Program-made: the position numbers and the translations under genes
Shown: piece after piece, positions 47,601 to 60,000 of the stretch
How positions within the stretch are numbered: the stretch's first letter is position 1
How the letters are laid out: every line of letters begins with the position of its first letter
The notes under the pieces: generated by a model
Seen by the model: the letters and a program-made list of their open reading frames with translations, nothing else
Told to the model about the DNA's origin: nothing
Databases searched by the model: none
NCBI GenBank assembly: GCA_047495785.1
Contig: JBLDXI010000025.1
Span: 1,364,001 to 1,428,000 of the forward strand
Length of the DNA: 64,000 nt
From: Lepidodermella squamata
Taxonomy: Eukaryota; Gastrotricha
Direction: 5' to 3'

Positions 47601-50600
47601 GAGTTCGAGCAGGCGCTGGCGGGGCAGCGACCAACCGCCTGGGTTAGCGAAGGCGGTTTGCAGGTACAAAATGCTGGCGTAACGGTTCGATTCGATCGAA
47701 GCGGCTACGGCCGATGGGCTGATCGAGGATTCGACCGATTTTTTGAACCCGTCGGGAGTTACGCCGTATTGATCGGTCTCAACTAAGGAAATAACAAATT
47801 CAGAAAAATTCAATTTCGAAAACGTAACTCAGAAAAAACTCAGAAAATTTAATATTCAATCGCTCGAAATATCTGCGAATGCGATTGCGATCTGCGAAAT
47901 TCTGAGTTTTTAGCCTTGATACTGGCTGTTTTAACAATTTTGTTAGTAAGATGCCGTGGTGGACTCATAATGGTTACTTTTGTTCCCTTTTTGTTTAATT
48001 AAATGGAGGTTCAGTGCGAAAAGCCAGTGAACCTCTGCAACGCTGGAATTAGAATGTTATCGAGTTTGATTCCGCCGCGCCTAAAAATAGTTCGCGTGGC
48101 AATTCATTTAGACAGATACGAATCTCTATTGAGCCTCAAAATTGTAACACTTTTAATGAGTTTTCCCAACCTGGAACTGGTTGGAAAGGATTTTTTTGAA
48201 ACCAGCAGTTTCTACCACGATATTCTAAAGCCGATCATCGGCTGTTATTTTCACTTTTGCCAAGCTATTCTGCGAAAGTTAGCCTTTCTAGGCTTGTGGG
48301 ATGAGTACGCCGAAACGGGTACTTTAGTTCGCAAAGCTATCCGCCGGTGCATGGCTCTGGCTCTAATATCGAATAACCTCGTTGGAACCGTGTTTTCTCA
48401 CACTCACAATGAAGCTTTGGCCCACGAGAAATTCTCTAATTTGCTTATTCGCGAACAACGGATCACAACAAATGATCTTCGGACGACCGCAGCGGTCAGC
48501 CCGCAGGATATTCAGGAAATCCCGACGCGCCAAGTGGAGACAGAAGGTGAAATCAGCTGGTAAAGACCCACGGAAATTATGGAAAATTGTAAATGAATTT
48601 CGACCAAATAATGACTTTTCCGGACTTCTCTCTTCCGGACCTGAACGGCTGGCACTACAGCTGTTATGAAAACATGCTGGTTGCCGATTGAGGTCGACCT
48701 TTCAAACGGCGTCATTCCCCCCCCCCCCCCCCCCCCAGGTACACTGTCTTTCCGGTCACTTCGACGGCTCACATTGCAAACATTCTATCTTTTTGTTAAA
48801 TTTTCACTCGACAGTTTTCTTTTTGGCGAAGAACGAAGAAGCTGCTATTGCTGTTTACACTCTCCAATCATCAGTATACTTTATTTATTCGACTTCGAAC
48901 TCGTGTCTCCATATTGCCAACAAATTGCCAACAAAGCCAACAATGCTTAGTATGAGCAACAATTTCTTTAAATTCTTTTACAAGTATATTGCGAAATGTA
49001 AGGAGATATCCGAGAGTGACACTGCCATCTATAACCCAATCATATCAGATCGAGAAGGCCCAGTTCAAGCTAGCCAACAATAGGAAGCAAGTGGTACGCC
49101 AAATAATGGACGCAGACAAACCGCAGCAATGCCCTATCACCACGAAAGACCTAAGCACTGCCTTCGCTCATCTAGATCACCTAGATTGTACGGTATCATA
49201 ACACTTGGCGAAACAATGCGAATTTGTTGAGTTTTATGCAAAAATAAGGCGCCTGCCGAAATATCTATTTTAGGGCTAATTATATGTGACCGAAAATAAG
49301 TGAAAAGTGGGGTTTGGCGTATTTTCTGTATTTTCCAGCTAATCGCAAAACGTGTGTTGACTTGAAGACGACTTGTTGACTTGTTGACGATTCTTGGATT
49401 CCTACATGTCTCTACTCAGTTTTTCTTGAGAATTTTGAATATTCAAATTTCAGCCCACCAAAATGCTCCCATCCGCCTTAAAACACGGAAAACCCCAGAG
49501 ATGCCCAGGAAAGTGTCATTAATTCGGGTTGTCCTGGAGACACTGGCTTGATCCCAAAAAAATTTTTGAATATATAGCGAGATTCCTCACCTCAGATTAC
49601 CCTAAGAAATGTCGACAGCGCGTGAAAAAACAACACCAGAATTTATTGCGCGAGGGATTTTTAATACATGTAATAAAAAGTCAAATATTTTAAGTGCGCA
49701 TTTTTCGAAATTAGAAATTTTCACCCCTAAACTTTGAAGCCCATTTTCTCTGCAACCCTGATGAATGTCAACCCATTTTTTATACCCATAGAGAACGTTC
49801 TCTATGTTTATCTATGTTTATACCGATCGAATTCTCGTTTATTGATCTTGGAAGTGGCATCAAAATCTCACGATGTCAAAATTTTCGCCAAACCCCACTT
49901 TTCACTTATTTTCGGTCATATTTTTGATATTTTCTGATATTTTTTATATATCTATTTTTTTTAAATCAGAAACGCTGCCTCCGTCGCTGCCTTCTTTGCC
50001 TTCGCCATCGCAGGCTCAATCGTCATCACAGTCTGTATCGCCATCGCTGTCTGTATCGCCGCCGTCGTCTGTGGTAGCGGAAGCCGGCTCTGGGAGCTCA
50101 AGCCGCAGCCCGCAGCCGTCAGGGAGCTGGCTGGTTGCCGCATCCGGCACCTCTACTGACGTAGAGGATGTCCGGACGGATAGCTCGAGCAGCATGCCAT
50201 GAGCCATAGGCCATGAGACCGTGGAATAAGACCGGAAAAATGTCATACATTCTTCTATGTCCGGTGAAATCTTGGAAATATTTCCCGTTTGTAACCAACC
50301 ATGCTTGGAATTTCAAAAAATATTACTCATAGCTGGCATTCATTGCGTCGTCGCAGCTCTAGAGCTCGCCTTAGAACTATCCGCTTGAAGTGATCTGCCT
50401 CGATTATGTTAAAAAATTGTTGATCTCCTTTTAAAATTATCTCCAGCCTCATTTTTCTGCAACAACGTCTGTTGGCTCTTTCTTATTCCCTTGAAAATTG
50501 TCAAAATTCTCTGAAATTCTTCGACCTTCCGGAAAAATTATTCGGAAAATATAAGAAGAAGAAGGCTTTCATATTTTGTTTTTTATGTAACAGAGTGCAA

Positions 50601-52117
50601 CAATCATTAACACTAACTAAAAAATGATAACTAAGAATGAGAATTCATCGTCAACGTTAAAACAGCTAGTGACCGGGATGGTTTCTTCCCTTGTTTTATT
50701 CTTCGACCCTTTTGGGCGACCTCCAGGCATAATTGTTAATATTGTTGAAATATGGCAATATTAATATTGTTATTAAGTCTATAATTTTGATGTAATGAAT
50801 TTCAATTAAAATAAAATCAATTAATATTAAAATGAAAGATGAGGATCAGAGTGTCAAATTTCAAGGTTATTTCTCGAATTCAAAATGTAAAATTATAATT
50901 ATTATGTCAGTATGCTAGTATTTTTCGTCTTGAAAATGTGTCACACCCTACGCGCCAAAAATCGCCTGAGGGCAATTATAACGCTGTTTCCATCTTTGTG
51001 CTGTTCCGTCGCTTTTTCCCGCTATATCGAGTATTTACTTGATATCTTTAATATTCTTCTGCTATCGGATAGCAGAAGAAAGCTGATGATCTAGATCTAG
51101 GCAGGTCCTGCCTAGATCTAGATCATCAGCTCATCAAGATACATCTAGATCCCCTATTGTTGCGCTTTTAAAACTTCCTGTTAATGAAAAATAAATATAG
51201 TATCCTTTTATGTGTCACCGGGCAACAGGGAGCCAATGCGCAACCCGCAGACCACCGTTTTTTGAAATAAACGATTTTGTGTTTTATTATTACTGTATCG
51301 TATGCGGGTTGCATTTTTATATTTTTATATTTTTTGGTTTTACCTGGTAAAATTTCGTAGTTGAAATCTTTCGAGAAGATGTCTAGCGCGTGCATGTACG
51401 TCGGCTGTTCGACGAAAACTTTTCCGCCGGGCAGCGGGCCGAGAATCCCCGGCAAATAGCTCAGCGTGTGCGAGGAGCCGGCCATTACGAACAGCCAATC
51501 GGCTGACACGCCGGTCCGGTACCGCCGGCTTAAAAACAACGAAAGCTGTTCTCGACAATTTTTCGGCCCTGGATTGTCGTTGCCGTAATCGAGAACTTCC
51601 GACGCAGACATATGCTGTTGGGCGAAAAAATAATTCATCAGTTCTTCGACGAAAATTCATCTCGAAAGACTTTCCTGATTTCAATGTTCAAGGAAAAACC
51701 CAATAAAATATTTTTTACAACAACATGAATTCAATTTTAAAATTTAAAAATTCAAATTTTGAAAGTTTTAAGAAATTTCAAGCCAAAATGTGCAAGTCGA
51801 GCGAATTTAAAATTCTCATAGTCTTGAAATTCCATTGAAAATTGAAATTTTTGCAAAATCCAAAAATCAAACATTTCGAATTTCGATTCGACTTAAAAAC
51901 CAAAATGTTGACAATTTTTGAAAATTCAGAAATTTTGAAAGGCTTTAATTCGAAAAATTAGAAATCGTACTGAAAAACTTACCTTAAACAGTGTTTCACT
52001 CGTTTTTGTGACATATTTCGAAGAAGCTTCGAGAATTTCCGGCGGCGGCATTCCGCTGGCTAGGTCGAGAAGCGGCGCCGTTGCCGTTGCGGGTTTGGCG
52101 ACTCCGTTTTGTGTCAT
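44652..52117 (-). CDS. PLP-dependent aminotransferase, class I/II (fold type I)
   Basis: Exons 51983-52117, 51344-51614, 47302-47782 and 44652-45057 join in phase to give 430 residues. The fold-type I landmarks are present: the substrate-loop Asn in TAFANPGGW, the cofactor Asp and Tyr in IMADDVYSFTNF, the Schiff-base Lys in LGSASKLIGPGLRFGW, and a C-terminal Arg region (HWGVRVSMTALP). The overall pattern resembles the 2-aminoadipate/LysN-like and fungal YER152C-type aminotransferases. The substrate is not assignable. The frame is also open upstream to ATG 52285 and would add a basic leader (MLKIFQRIGVRKSVYF) that could target mitochondria. An acceptor-like TTCCAG lies between. The introns of 2.2 and 3.6 kb are far larger than others here and hold mobile and coding-like material. 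Confidence 0.9.
45606..46230 (+). CDS. Possible nested gene inside the aminotransferase intron (exons unresolved)
   Basis: After a CACTTTAG acceptor, 45608-45901 is open for 98 codons on the plus strand with coding-like composition (IEPFGHLNFQLSRFVTEIRT...SFLQLHLSVGSVL). A further in-phase block from about 45948 (HRVNELAVELDKCMGRFNVEL) could be reached by a GTTTAT donor near 45868. Later open blocks (PEVKIVCPKLPEPVIIP and KPPSPIWNLNAPS) could follow via very short introns, ending at a TGA near 46229. No start codon was fixed and no family recognised. It could be a real small gene or a decaying one. More plus-strand open sequence continues to about 46800, including a lysine-rich stretch KKRKPVRKPVADEL preceded by an in-frame TAA. 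Confidence 0.3.
48003..48669 (+). other. Coding-like plus-strand sequence in aminotransferase intron
   Basis: A 186-codon open frame (48003-48563) starts with Met and is Leu-rich. An overlapping frame to 48669 contains AGKDPRKLWKIVNEF, which resembles the spacer before the reverse-transcriptase domain in LINE proteins. It could be a decayed retroelement or an unrecognised gene. No splice-consistent model was found. Confidence 0.3.
48717..48736. repeat. Poly(C) run of 20
   Basis: Twenty consecutive C on the plus strand, so G20 in the sense orientation of the aminotransferase pre-mRNA. No other long C run was seen in this AT-rich window. Confidence 0.95.
49287..49918. mobile_element. MITE family A, copy 2 (632 bp)
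   Basis: Same terminal inverted repeats as the element at 30984-31548 and related interior in the opposite orientation. It lies in the 3.6-kb intron of the aminotransferase gene. No transposase frame. Confidence 0.75.
51054..51130. repeat. Two adjacent perfect palindromes
   Basis: 51054-51080 is a 13-bp inverted repeat around one G (TTCTTCTGCTATC...). 51082-51130 is a 24-bp inverted repeat around one T, starting GCTGATGATCTAGATCTAGG. One base separates them. Both are intronic in the aminotransferase gene. They could form tandem hairpins in RNA or cruciforms in DNA. Confidence 0.9.
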
Positions 52118-52548
52118 AGCTATAGGCTGGAATTGGTAGTAATTGCGGGTTAGGGGTAAGGCGGGTAAGGGGGACCAACAACCAGAACACCGGGATGGGT
52201 TAGTATGGGGACTTGCTACCCACGGGAGGTTACTAGAAAAATACACAGATTTTCTGACGCCAATCCGCTGGAAAATTTTTAACATAATGGTTTACCTAAA
52301 TAAAAAATTCAGAAAAATTAAATCAAATTAAGAAAGAAAAATCCTGATTATTTTATTGCGAAAATTCTGGAAGAGTGAAATTGCATTTCTCCATCACGAT
52401 AAAAACCTCTTAAAACATTACAATAAAAATGAGTAAAACCGGCCTATATTTGGCATAATTATGCGTTACATTATCATTATAGTTGCAATCGCTATTTCAT
52501 CGATAAAACAACTTTGAAAGATTCGATAAAAGTCCTGCGGTGGTTAAA
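52118..52548. other. Short intergenic region
   Basis: 5' region of the aminotransferase (with the alternative start at 52285) and 3' region of the first acyltransferase gene. Confidence 0.4.
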
Positions 52549-55500
52549 TTACAAAAAAGCAACGCCCGACCCGCCTCGAGCACTCAGTCGTTGCAGTGCG
52601 ATGATAGGCGCCTCGAAAACAAGTGAAAACAACGTCGCGGCGATGAAAGTAACGCACAACAAGCCGCAGAAGAGCACAGCCATGGTCAGATCAGCGACGT
52701 GAAACACGCGCTGCGAGGTTTGCGAGAAGTACAGCAGGATGAACGGGTGAATTAAATACGCCGAGTACGTGAGTTTCGCCGGCAGGGCCCAACCCGGCCA
52801 GGATAGCACTTTTCCGACCGGCCCGGCGCGGTTCACGACACAGGCGAGCACGAGCCAGCCGAGGGCGGCGCCCCACGCCGGTCTAGCCACTGCATGGTAA
52901 ATAGCGTTCACGATTTTCGGGTTGACGTAGTAGCCGGCGTTGGTTCCGAACTGGCCGTAGACGACCAGGCCCATGGTTGCGATGCATAGAGACCAGAATA
53001 GCGTGGGTAGGTAGGGCCGGGCGAATAAATTGCGGGTTAGGTACAGCGAGTGTTTGACGACAATGTGGCCGAACATGATACCGACTACGTATGGGCCGAG
53101 GCGGCACCATGGTTTCGTGTAAATTGCGTTGAAGTAATCGTGAGGATCAGCGCCAGTCTCCGGGGTGCTGCAATGATTAAAACAACAAAACGTAAAATGA
53201 ATGTAACAAGCACTTGGAGTGTAGACGTAAAATGAATGTACTTGGCAAAAAAGACCCCACACGTTCCAAGTCCACTTAAAATTACACGTGAAATTTTATC
53301 AATGGAAAACCTTCAATCCAATATAAAAAATTAGAAAAAATTAGAAAATTAAAAAATGTTGTAAAATTTCCCAAAAAATTAGCACTCATCAAAGCGAATA
53401 AAACTTCATCAGTAAAACCTGAAAATATGTTGTAGACGTTCAACACATCAATATAGGTAACGTCTTGGTTCAATAAAAAGCGAAAATTGCGACTTCACAC
53501 TGCCGCAGACTGGTTAGAAAATTATATTGTAGCTAATTTCATCATGTATCATTTTTAAATAACTTTACCTCAAAAATGAGTGGCAAAATGAAATTTTCAA
53601 ATTTTTGCAATTTATTATTGCAATATTTGATAGAAGCAGGCTAGCTTTTAGGAAAAATAGCTCCCCGAAGCCACGAAGCTACGCACTTCGTATGAGCTCG
53701 AATATTATGCGAACCAAAAAATCGCAAAAAAAGCTGAAGTTAAATTGTTCCTTATATTCTTCCAGCCAGTGATATGAATTCAGTTGTTTCTGCTTAGAAG
53801 GGCTAACAAAATTGTCATTTGGCTACGAAAATGTTTGAAGTTGAAAGAAGAAGGTTGTGGTTGGATCTGGTTTTAATCAAACCGGAGTAACATAAGGGCT
53901 TTTTCGCCCCATTCGCTAATTTACAGTTGTTTCCCCAAATTTAAGTAAAACCCAGTCCTTAAATCAGAACACCTAAGTACATTCGACATTCGATAATCTG
54001 GTTCGCTTTTTCTCCCAATTAAATTGGTATTTTGTTAGCTTGTAACTTAATTGTTAACTGTCTCTATGGCTCTTTCTATCGGGGCGATAGAGGCGTTGAT
54101 TGAGAAGACGTTAGCCAAAAAAATAGATTCCGTAGTTAGCGCATCAGTCAAAACTAGCCCTGGGCCTCCCCGAAGAAAACTAGTAAAGAGCACACATTTT
54201 TTCTCCAGAAAAAGGCGACACGAGGCTCTATCGGCAAATTTTCGTATATGCAAATAGGAGGCATGCGCTGCTTTGAGATATCAAATCCAATAAAAAAAAT
54301 CTCATCAAATTCACAGTGCTTAACACTTCACAGATTTTAAAGTTCTTCAAGCATTATACAAAAAAAATTTCTCAGAAATTCCAAGTATGCTCTTGTCTTC
54401 AACTCATCCCCTTTACACGCAAGTAAAATTATTAGGCTTACACAGGGGCTGTGGTGTTGCTTGGCATCGCGAACATTGTCGGCGCAACATCGTAGACCAT
54501 AGTAATCGCCATGGTAGAAGCGATTTGCCCAGCCAGCGCTAGAAACGCCGCAGCCCAGCCAACTTTCGGCCGCCAAGCGAACAGAACAACAAGAAACGGC
54601 GCAAACACGAAGAACTGCATGTCATTCGCGAGGTACCATCCCCAGCCAACACAGCCCGTGTTCGAGAAGAAGTTGTTGATGTACAACAAATTGGTCCACC
54701 AGTAGTCACGGCACAGCTCATCAACGCCCTGGAAATAGGTCGGGCCATTGCCGAGATGCGCCCACAGGCCTAAATCGATCAGAATTATAACGACATACGG
54801 CGGGGTGAGGCGAATTAATCGATGTAAATAGACGAAAGGCAGCGTTTTCCAGAACCAAAATCGCGATTTAGTCTGCTGGTTTTTGTGGCTATGGAACAAA
54901 TCGAAGTGTTTCGACAGCGACCAATATGCGAAAAATCCGGATAGGAAAAAGAACGTGTCAACAGCGTACAGCCCGGATAGGACGAATTGAAACGAGAAAC
55001 GCTTCATCCAACTCGAGGCGACTAACAAATTGTCGTAATAGCCAATGTAGAACGCGAAAACGTGGCCGAGAACGACCCAAAACATGCTGAGGGTTCGAAT
55101 TGCGTGCAGCGAGCTGAGATTCGGAATTTGTTGAGACCACGGCGGTAGTGTGCATAGTTTACCCATATTCGTATAGGGCGAGAAGCAGATCAGCACTCGG
55201 GCTAATTTTCGCAGGAATAACGCTGGGCTGATCGAGCTGATTTTGACGCCTGGGCGGTATTGGTGGCCGGTTTGAACGTGGTTAACGAGTTCGGGCCGTT
55301 CAATGCCGTTTCCTAGGCCGTTGCCATGCCCGTTTTGGCCGGCGATCGGGAAGGCTAGACTGGCTGAATCGCCGTCGCAAAGAGCCGCGGCTAGCAGTTC
55401 TTCGTCGATCGTATCGCCGCCGGATCGATGATTTGAGGTGTTGTTATTTCGGTGGCGAGATGAGCCATTTCGAGCCTGGTCGGGTAGGAGATTCGAGTAG

Positions 55501-56842
55501 CCACTGGCGATTGTGGCACCGTCGCCGAAAACCATGTCGGTTACGGAGGAATTGGCGGTCGCTGATTTCGCCCATGAGTTGGCCCAATTGCGGCATCGAA
55601 GGATCACGTCGATTAGGAAACCGAGCAAGACGAAAAAGCCAATGGCACCCATAACTCCGCTGAAAAATTAAGTCAGAATTGTACAAAAATAGTAAAAAAT
55701 TACTATCGTTTGATAATATGATCGATCCAAAATTATCAAAAATATATTCGATAATCATTCGAAATGATCATTCTTGATTTTATTGGAATTCAAATTAATT
55801 TTGAAAAATTAAAATATTGAGAAACTGAATTTCCTAAAAAAATTGGCGAGCTAAATGATAATCGAGCAAGGCGAAATTGTAATAAATCGCAAAAGTCAGA
55901 GAAATTAGGGCTGAGATTTCAATTGTAGACCCGAAAAAAGTGACGCGAGATCTCCTAAAATTAATGAATCTCAGAAAATATTTTCGAACTCACATGGCAA
56001 TGTAGGTATATTGAGTAACGGGCGGATCTTGGAGTTGGCAGTAAGACCATTGGGACGAGTAATAGACTCCAACATTCGAAGGAACTAAGAATAAACATTT
56101 GATTATATTTTAAGGCATTCATTTCTGAATAAAACCTACTCAGAGCAACAAGAATAGCGCCCAATGCATCAACTGAGCAAGTTTTTGGCACGCAAAGGCC
56201 AAGAGTCAGCGCTTCGCCAAACATCATAATTGTTTGAGGCTGAATAGTTTCGTTGGCTTGATTCGTCAGGCCAATGTGGCAATATTGTGGTTCGATTGTC
56301 AGATTTTTCGAAAGCCTTTGCGGCTCGATGTGGGTACATTCATCGAAATCGCCCATCCACATGAGCGCTCCATTCATAATACCAGGCGGCGGTTTGGTCC
56401 ACGCATCCAAATCTAGAAAAAAATCCAATAAATTTATCAAAATGTTGAGCGACAACATATTCAATTTTATTGAAATTAATTTTAAATTTCAACAAAAATT
56501 AAAAATGAAAAATATTTTTCCAAAATACTTACATTGCAAAGCCCATGTTTGCTTCCCTGGATAGACTGAAATTGCGATTTTTTCAAGGCTTTCCAGGCAC
56601 AATTTTTCGTCGTCATTCTTCACCGCAGACCACAGCGATGAAAAATTGACGTCAGGCGTGAGAAGCGGAAAAATTTCAGCATTCAACAACGAATCCTCAG
56701 TCATGGGATTGGCTTGCAGGGTCACATCTCGGCCCAGTACAGCTCGCAAGTACGACGCACTCGGCGATTTGTGTCTCAACGTGTTTTGCGCTGATATTGG
56801 CGCAAGGAAACAAGTCAGCAACAAAAATTTGAACAAAATCAT
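52549..56842 (-). CDS. NRF-6-like membrane acyltransferase, gene 1
   Basis: Exons 56533-56842, 56140-56412, 55994-56084, 54442-55659 and 52549-53167 join in phase to give 836 residues. The protein opens with a signal peptide (ILFKFLLLTCFLAPISA). The cysteine-containing NRF domain follows (DAWTKPPPGIMNGALMWMGDFDEC, then CVPKTC). After it come a first transmembrane helix, a long Ser/Asn/Gly-rich loop (about residues 260-350) and a polytopic acyltransferase-3 domain. That domain includes LHAIRTLSMFWVVLGH with its catalytic-type His, VDTFFFLSGFF, LHRLIRLTPPY and YSAYLIHPF. In C. elegans related proteins (nrf-6, ndg-4) affect lipid or drug transport in the gut. The acyl substrate is unknown. The intron at 53168-54441 is about 1.3 kb. 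Confidence 0.93.
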
Positions 56843-57030
56843 AGTAACAACTAAAAATAGAAAATCAAGGTGAGATACGAAAAAAACGTCGTCTAAATTT
56901 GATCAAAAAATGAGGCTGATGCACATAAGAAAAATGGTTTTGTTGTTTGATTTTAGGCTTAAAATGAAAGATCCAACAAAAGTTGAAGATTCCTCGATTA
57001 AAATCATTAACAAAAAGGCTAAAAATAAGT

Positions 57031-60000
57031 TTAGATCTGATGATTATTTTCGTGTTGCTGAGCAGCTGAGAAACTTTGAAAGCGTGGTCGAACGTAGAAA
57101 CGTTGCAGTGAAAGAATGGGCGATTCGAAGAGCAGCGAGAATAAAATCGAGGCGAGGTAGGTTACGGCTAGGGTGCCGCAGTAGAACCACGTCATGACGA
57201 TATCAGTCGCGTGAATCGGCCTTCGGCTCGTTTGAACGTAGTAGATCAGCAGTAATGGGTGTACAAGATACGCCGAATAGGCCAACTGAAAAATTAAATT
57301 AAAAATTAAAAATCGCATAATGAATGAAAATTCGGTTGAGCGTGTCATTTTATAGCCGGATAGCTCAGACATAAAGATGATACGATGAGAAATACTTATG
57401 CCTTAAAGGGGTCATATCTAGAACAAAAGCAGCGAACATGCCATCTCGGATGGACGCAGATGTTACTAGTAAACAAAGGCGACAGTTGTTTTGACCTCGG
57501 CTGCGGACAAGACAAAAATCGTCCTTAAAATGTGAAATTTCAGAAAATTGAATAATTTATCGGCCAAGATATCAAATTAAATAGACGAGGCCCTCTGTAA
57601 TGTTCCTAATATCAAATCTTAGTGAGAATAATTCCTTGAGCGGAATCTTAATTTTAAATTTTCTCATTTTTTCCCGGAATTGTCCAGTTTAGAGGAGCAA
57701 AAAGCCATCAACTCAAAGGTTTTATTTACGTCGCACTAATGTGACAGTTGGACGTGCCAAAAATTTTTGACCTCAACTACGGACAAGGAGACGGTGCAAA
57801 CTTTACGCATCAAGTCATAAATGAAACTGAACTCACGGAAGAAAAAGAAAAATTAAATTATTTTATAAAAATTAGAATATTAACAAATATTCATTTTTCG
57901 TTTGGATTCATGATTTAACAAACTTCAGAAACTTTCGAACAAATCTCAGAAAATGAAAAAAATGGCTATTTGGATCTCGAAACGTGCAGTGGTTATTTTC
58001 CACCTTTTCGGACTACCGTAATTTTTACTCGATCCTGGGCCTCTATTCGCAAGGTGCCCGTGGCTTTTCAGCTGATCAAAGATAAATTGTCTGACGCTGA
58101 TGACTGAAATATAAACCGCTCATCGAATATTTTGAGCGATAGCGCTACTCTAAAGTAAATTGTGAGGGAAGGAATGTGTCAACCGAATCAATTCGGACAA
58201 ACAATTTTGTGGAGGGGTGAAACTACAAGATCAATCGATTCACCTCGGTTTTTGGCGGTTTGTAGCCATGCTGCTATTGATTTAATTGGCAAATCTCAAA
58301 TCCGAATCTCAACCAATTCAAACAAAATTCCCAGGTCGAAACTCATGATGAAAACGATAACTCCACGGACTACTTTTTCATAATTATAGGACTACTCTAA
58401 AGCAGCCGTAAAATAACGTAAGGCAACGAAGCAGCCTAAGAAAAATTCGACTTTTCTGGCTGCGCAAAAATCTTTCATTTTAGTGTCATTTTTCTGCAGT
58501 AGTCCCCATAATTTTGAACGAAAATTAACTCTGGGTGATGTAAAATGGAAGTTATCAATTTTTTGCGAAATTTGGATAGGAATAATAAATAATAAATAGG
58601 AATTAAATTTAAAACTGAAATATAAATTCGAAATAGTGTTTTGTTTACCTTAGCGGGAACTGCCCAACCTGACCAGGCGAGAAATTTGCAAACCGGCCCC
58701 GCGCGGTTAGTGACTGAAGAAATGACAATCCAGGCAATAGCTAGGGCCCACAGTGTTCGAGACAGCGAGTTGTACATGGCGTGGACTACGGGCGGGGCTT
58801 CGTAGAACTGCGCGTATTGGCCCCACTGGCCGAAAACTAGCATGACAATGGTGATGGTGGCGGCTATCCACAGTAGTATCGATATCGTAGGTGTCAGAAG
58901 TCGTTTCAGCAAAGCGGCTCGTTTTGCGATGAGGAACCCCGTAGTCAGACCAACGATGTAGGGAGCGATCCAGCATAGTGGTTTGATATAGATCATGTCG
59001 AAGTAATGGGCAAAGTCAGATTCTGGCGTCAACTCCCTGAAAAATTGAATGAAACCTCAATAAACACGAGTACAAATCGAAAATTACTAAAATCGAAATA
59101 AAATACCAAATAATGCCAATTTGTCTGGCATATTTTTCATTCTTCGGAGATATCGCGGTTAAATGGATCAATCTTCAAATCGAATGCTGAATTGCATTCG
59201 GTTCATGTGCTACTTTCCCCTGGTGTATAACCTTAAGAGAGCTTCGGGAAAAAGATGGCCAAACAATTTTTCTTCGTCAAGAAACGGCTTCGACTAGGCC
59301 ACATGCCAACTGGCTGGGACCTATTCCGAATTCAAGCAGCTCAATTCGTTCCCATAGCCGAACCGGGGGACGAGTTTTCTGAGTTCAAGGACTACTTCCA
59401 AGCCACATAAATGGGCAGCCCGCTCGATCTCTGGTTTGAAGGATGGCCTGGTTCCTAATTTTCGACAAACAATGGCCTTCGAGGCAGCCAATAGTGTTTT
59501 GAAGAATGAGAATACTGAACGGGTATTGCAGACAGTAGCAACTTCCTGGCGATAACTTCCGAGATAATCGATAGTTGGACGTCAAACTGGGCCGAATGGG
59601 CAGCAAAACCGATTGATGGATGGCTCGAAGTGTATCAGACTGGCTACCTCTACTTTTTGAAGTCATCTGATCATTTCAGTAAAATCGACGATGGCAAGCG
59701 GCTTAGGGTGCTAGCAGCTTGTAACCCATGGAAAAGCTGGCCGACGAAGCAAAGCTGCTTCAGCTCTGGTTCGCCAGCCGTCGCCCGAACGGTCGAATGC
59801 TGAATTTTGAATTTTTCGACACTCGACAAACTATCTGTAAATATGTTGTCACTTTCAAAACTATATAAATAACTTTTGTTGCTTCCTGTTGGTTAATAAA
59901 CAATCACTTGTGCGCTCGCCTATAATAATGCTAATAATCGTTCCCAAAGTGGCTGTTGCTCAAGTGGGGGTTGCTCATCTGGGGGAAAGCCCAATTACAC

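Noticed and set aside
47313-47786. 157-codon plus-strand frame
   Set aside because: Antisense of aminotransferase exon 3.
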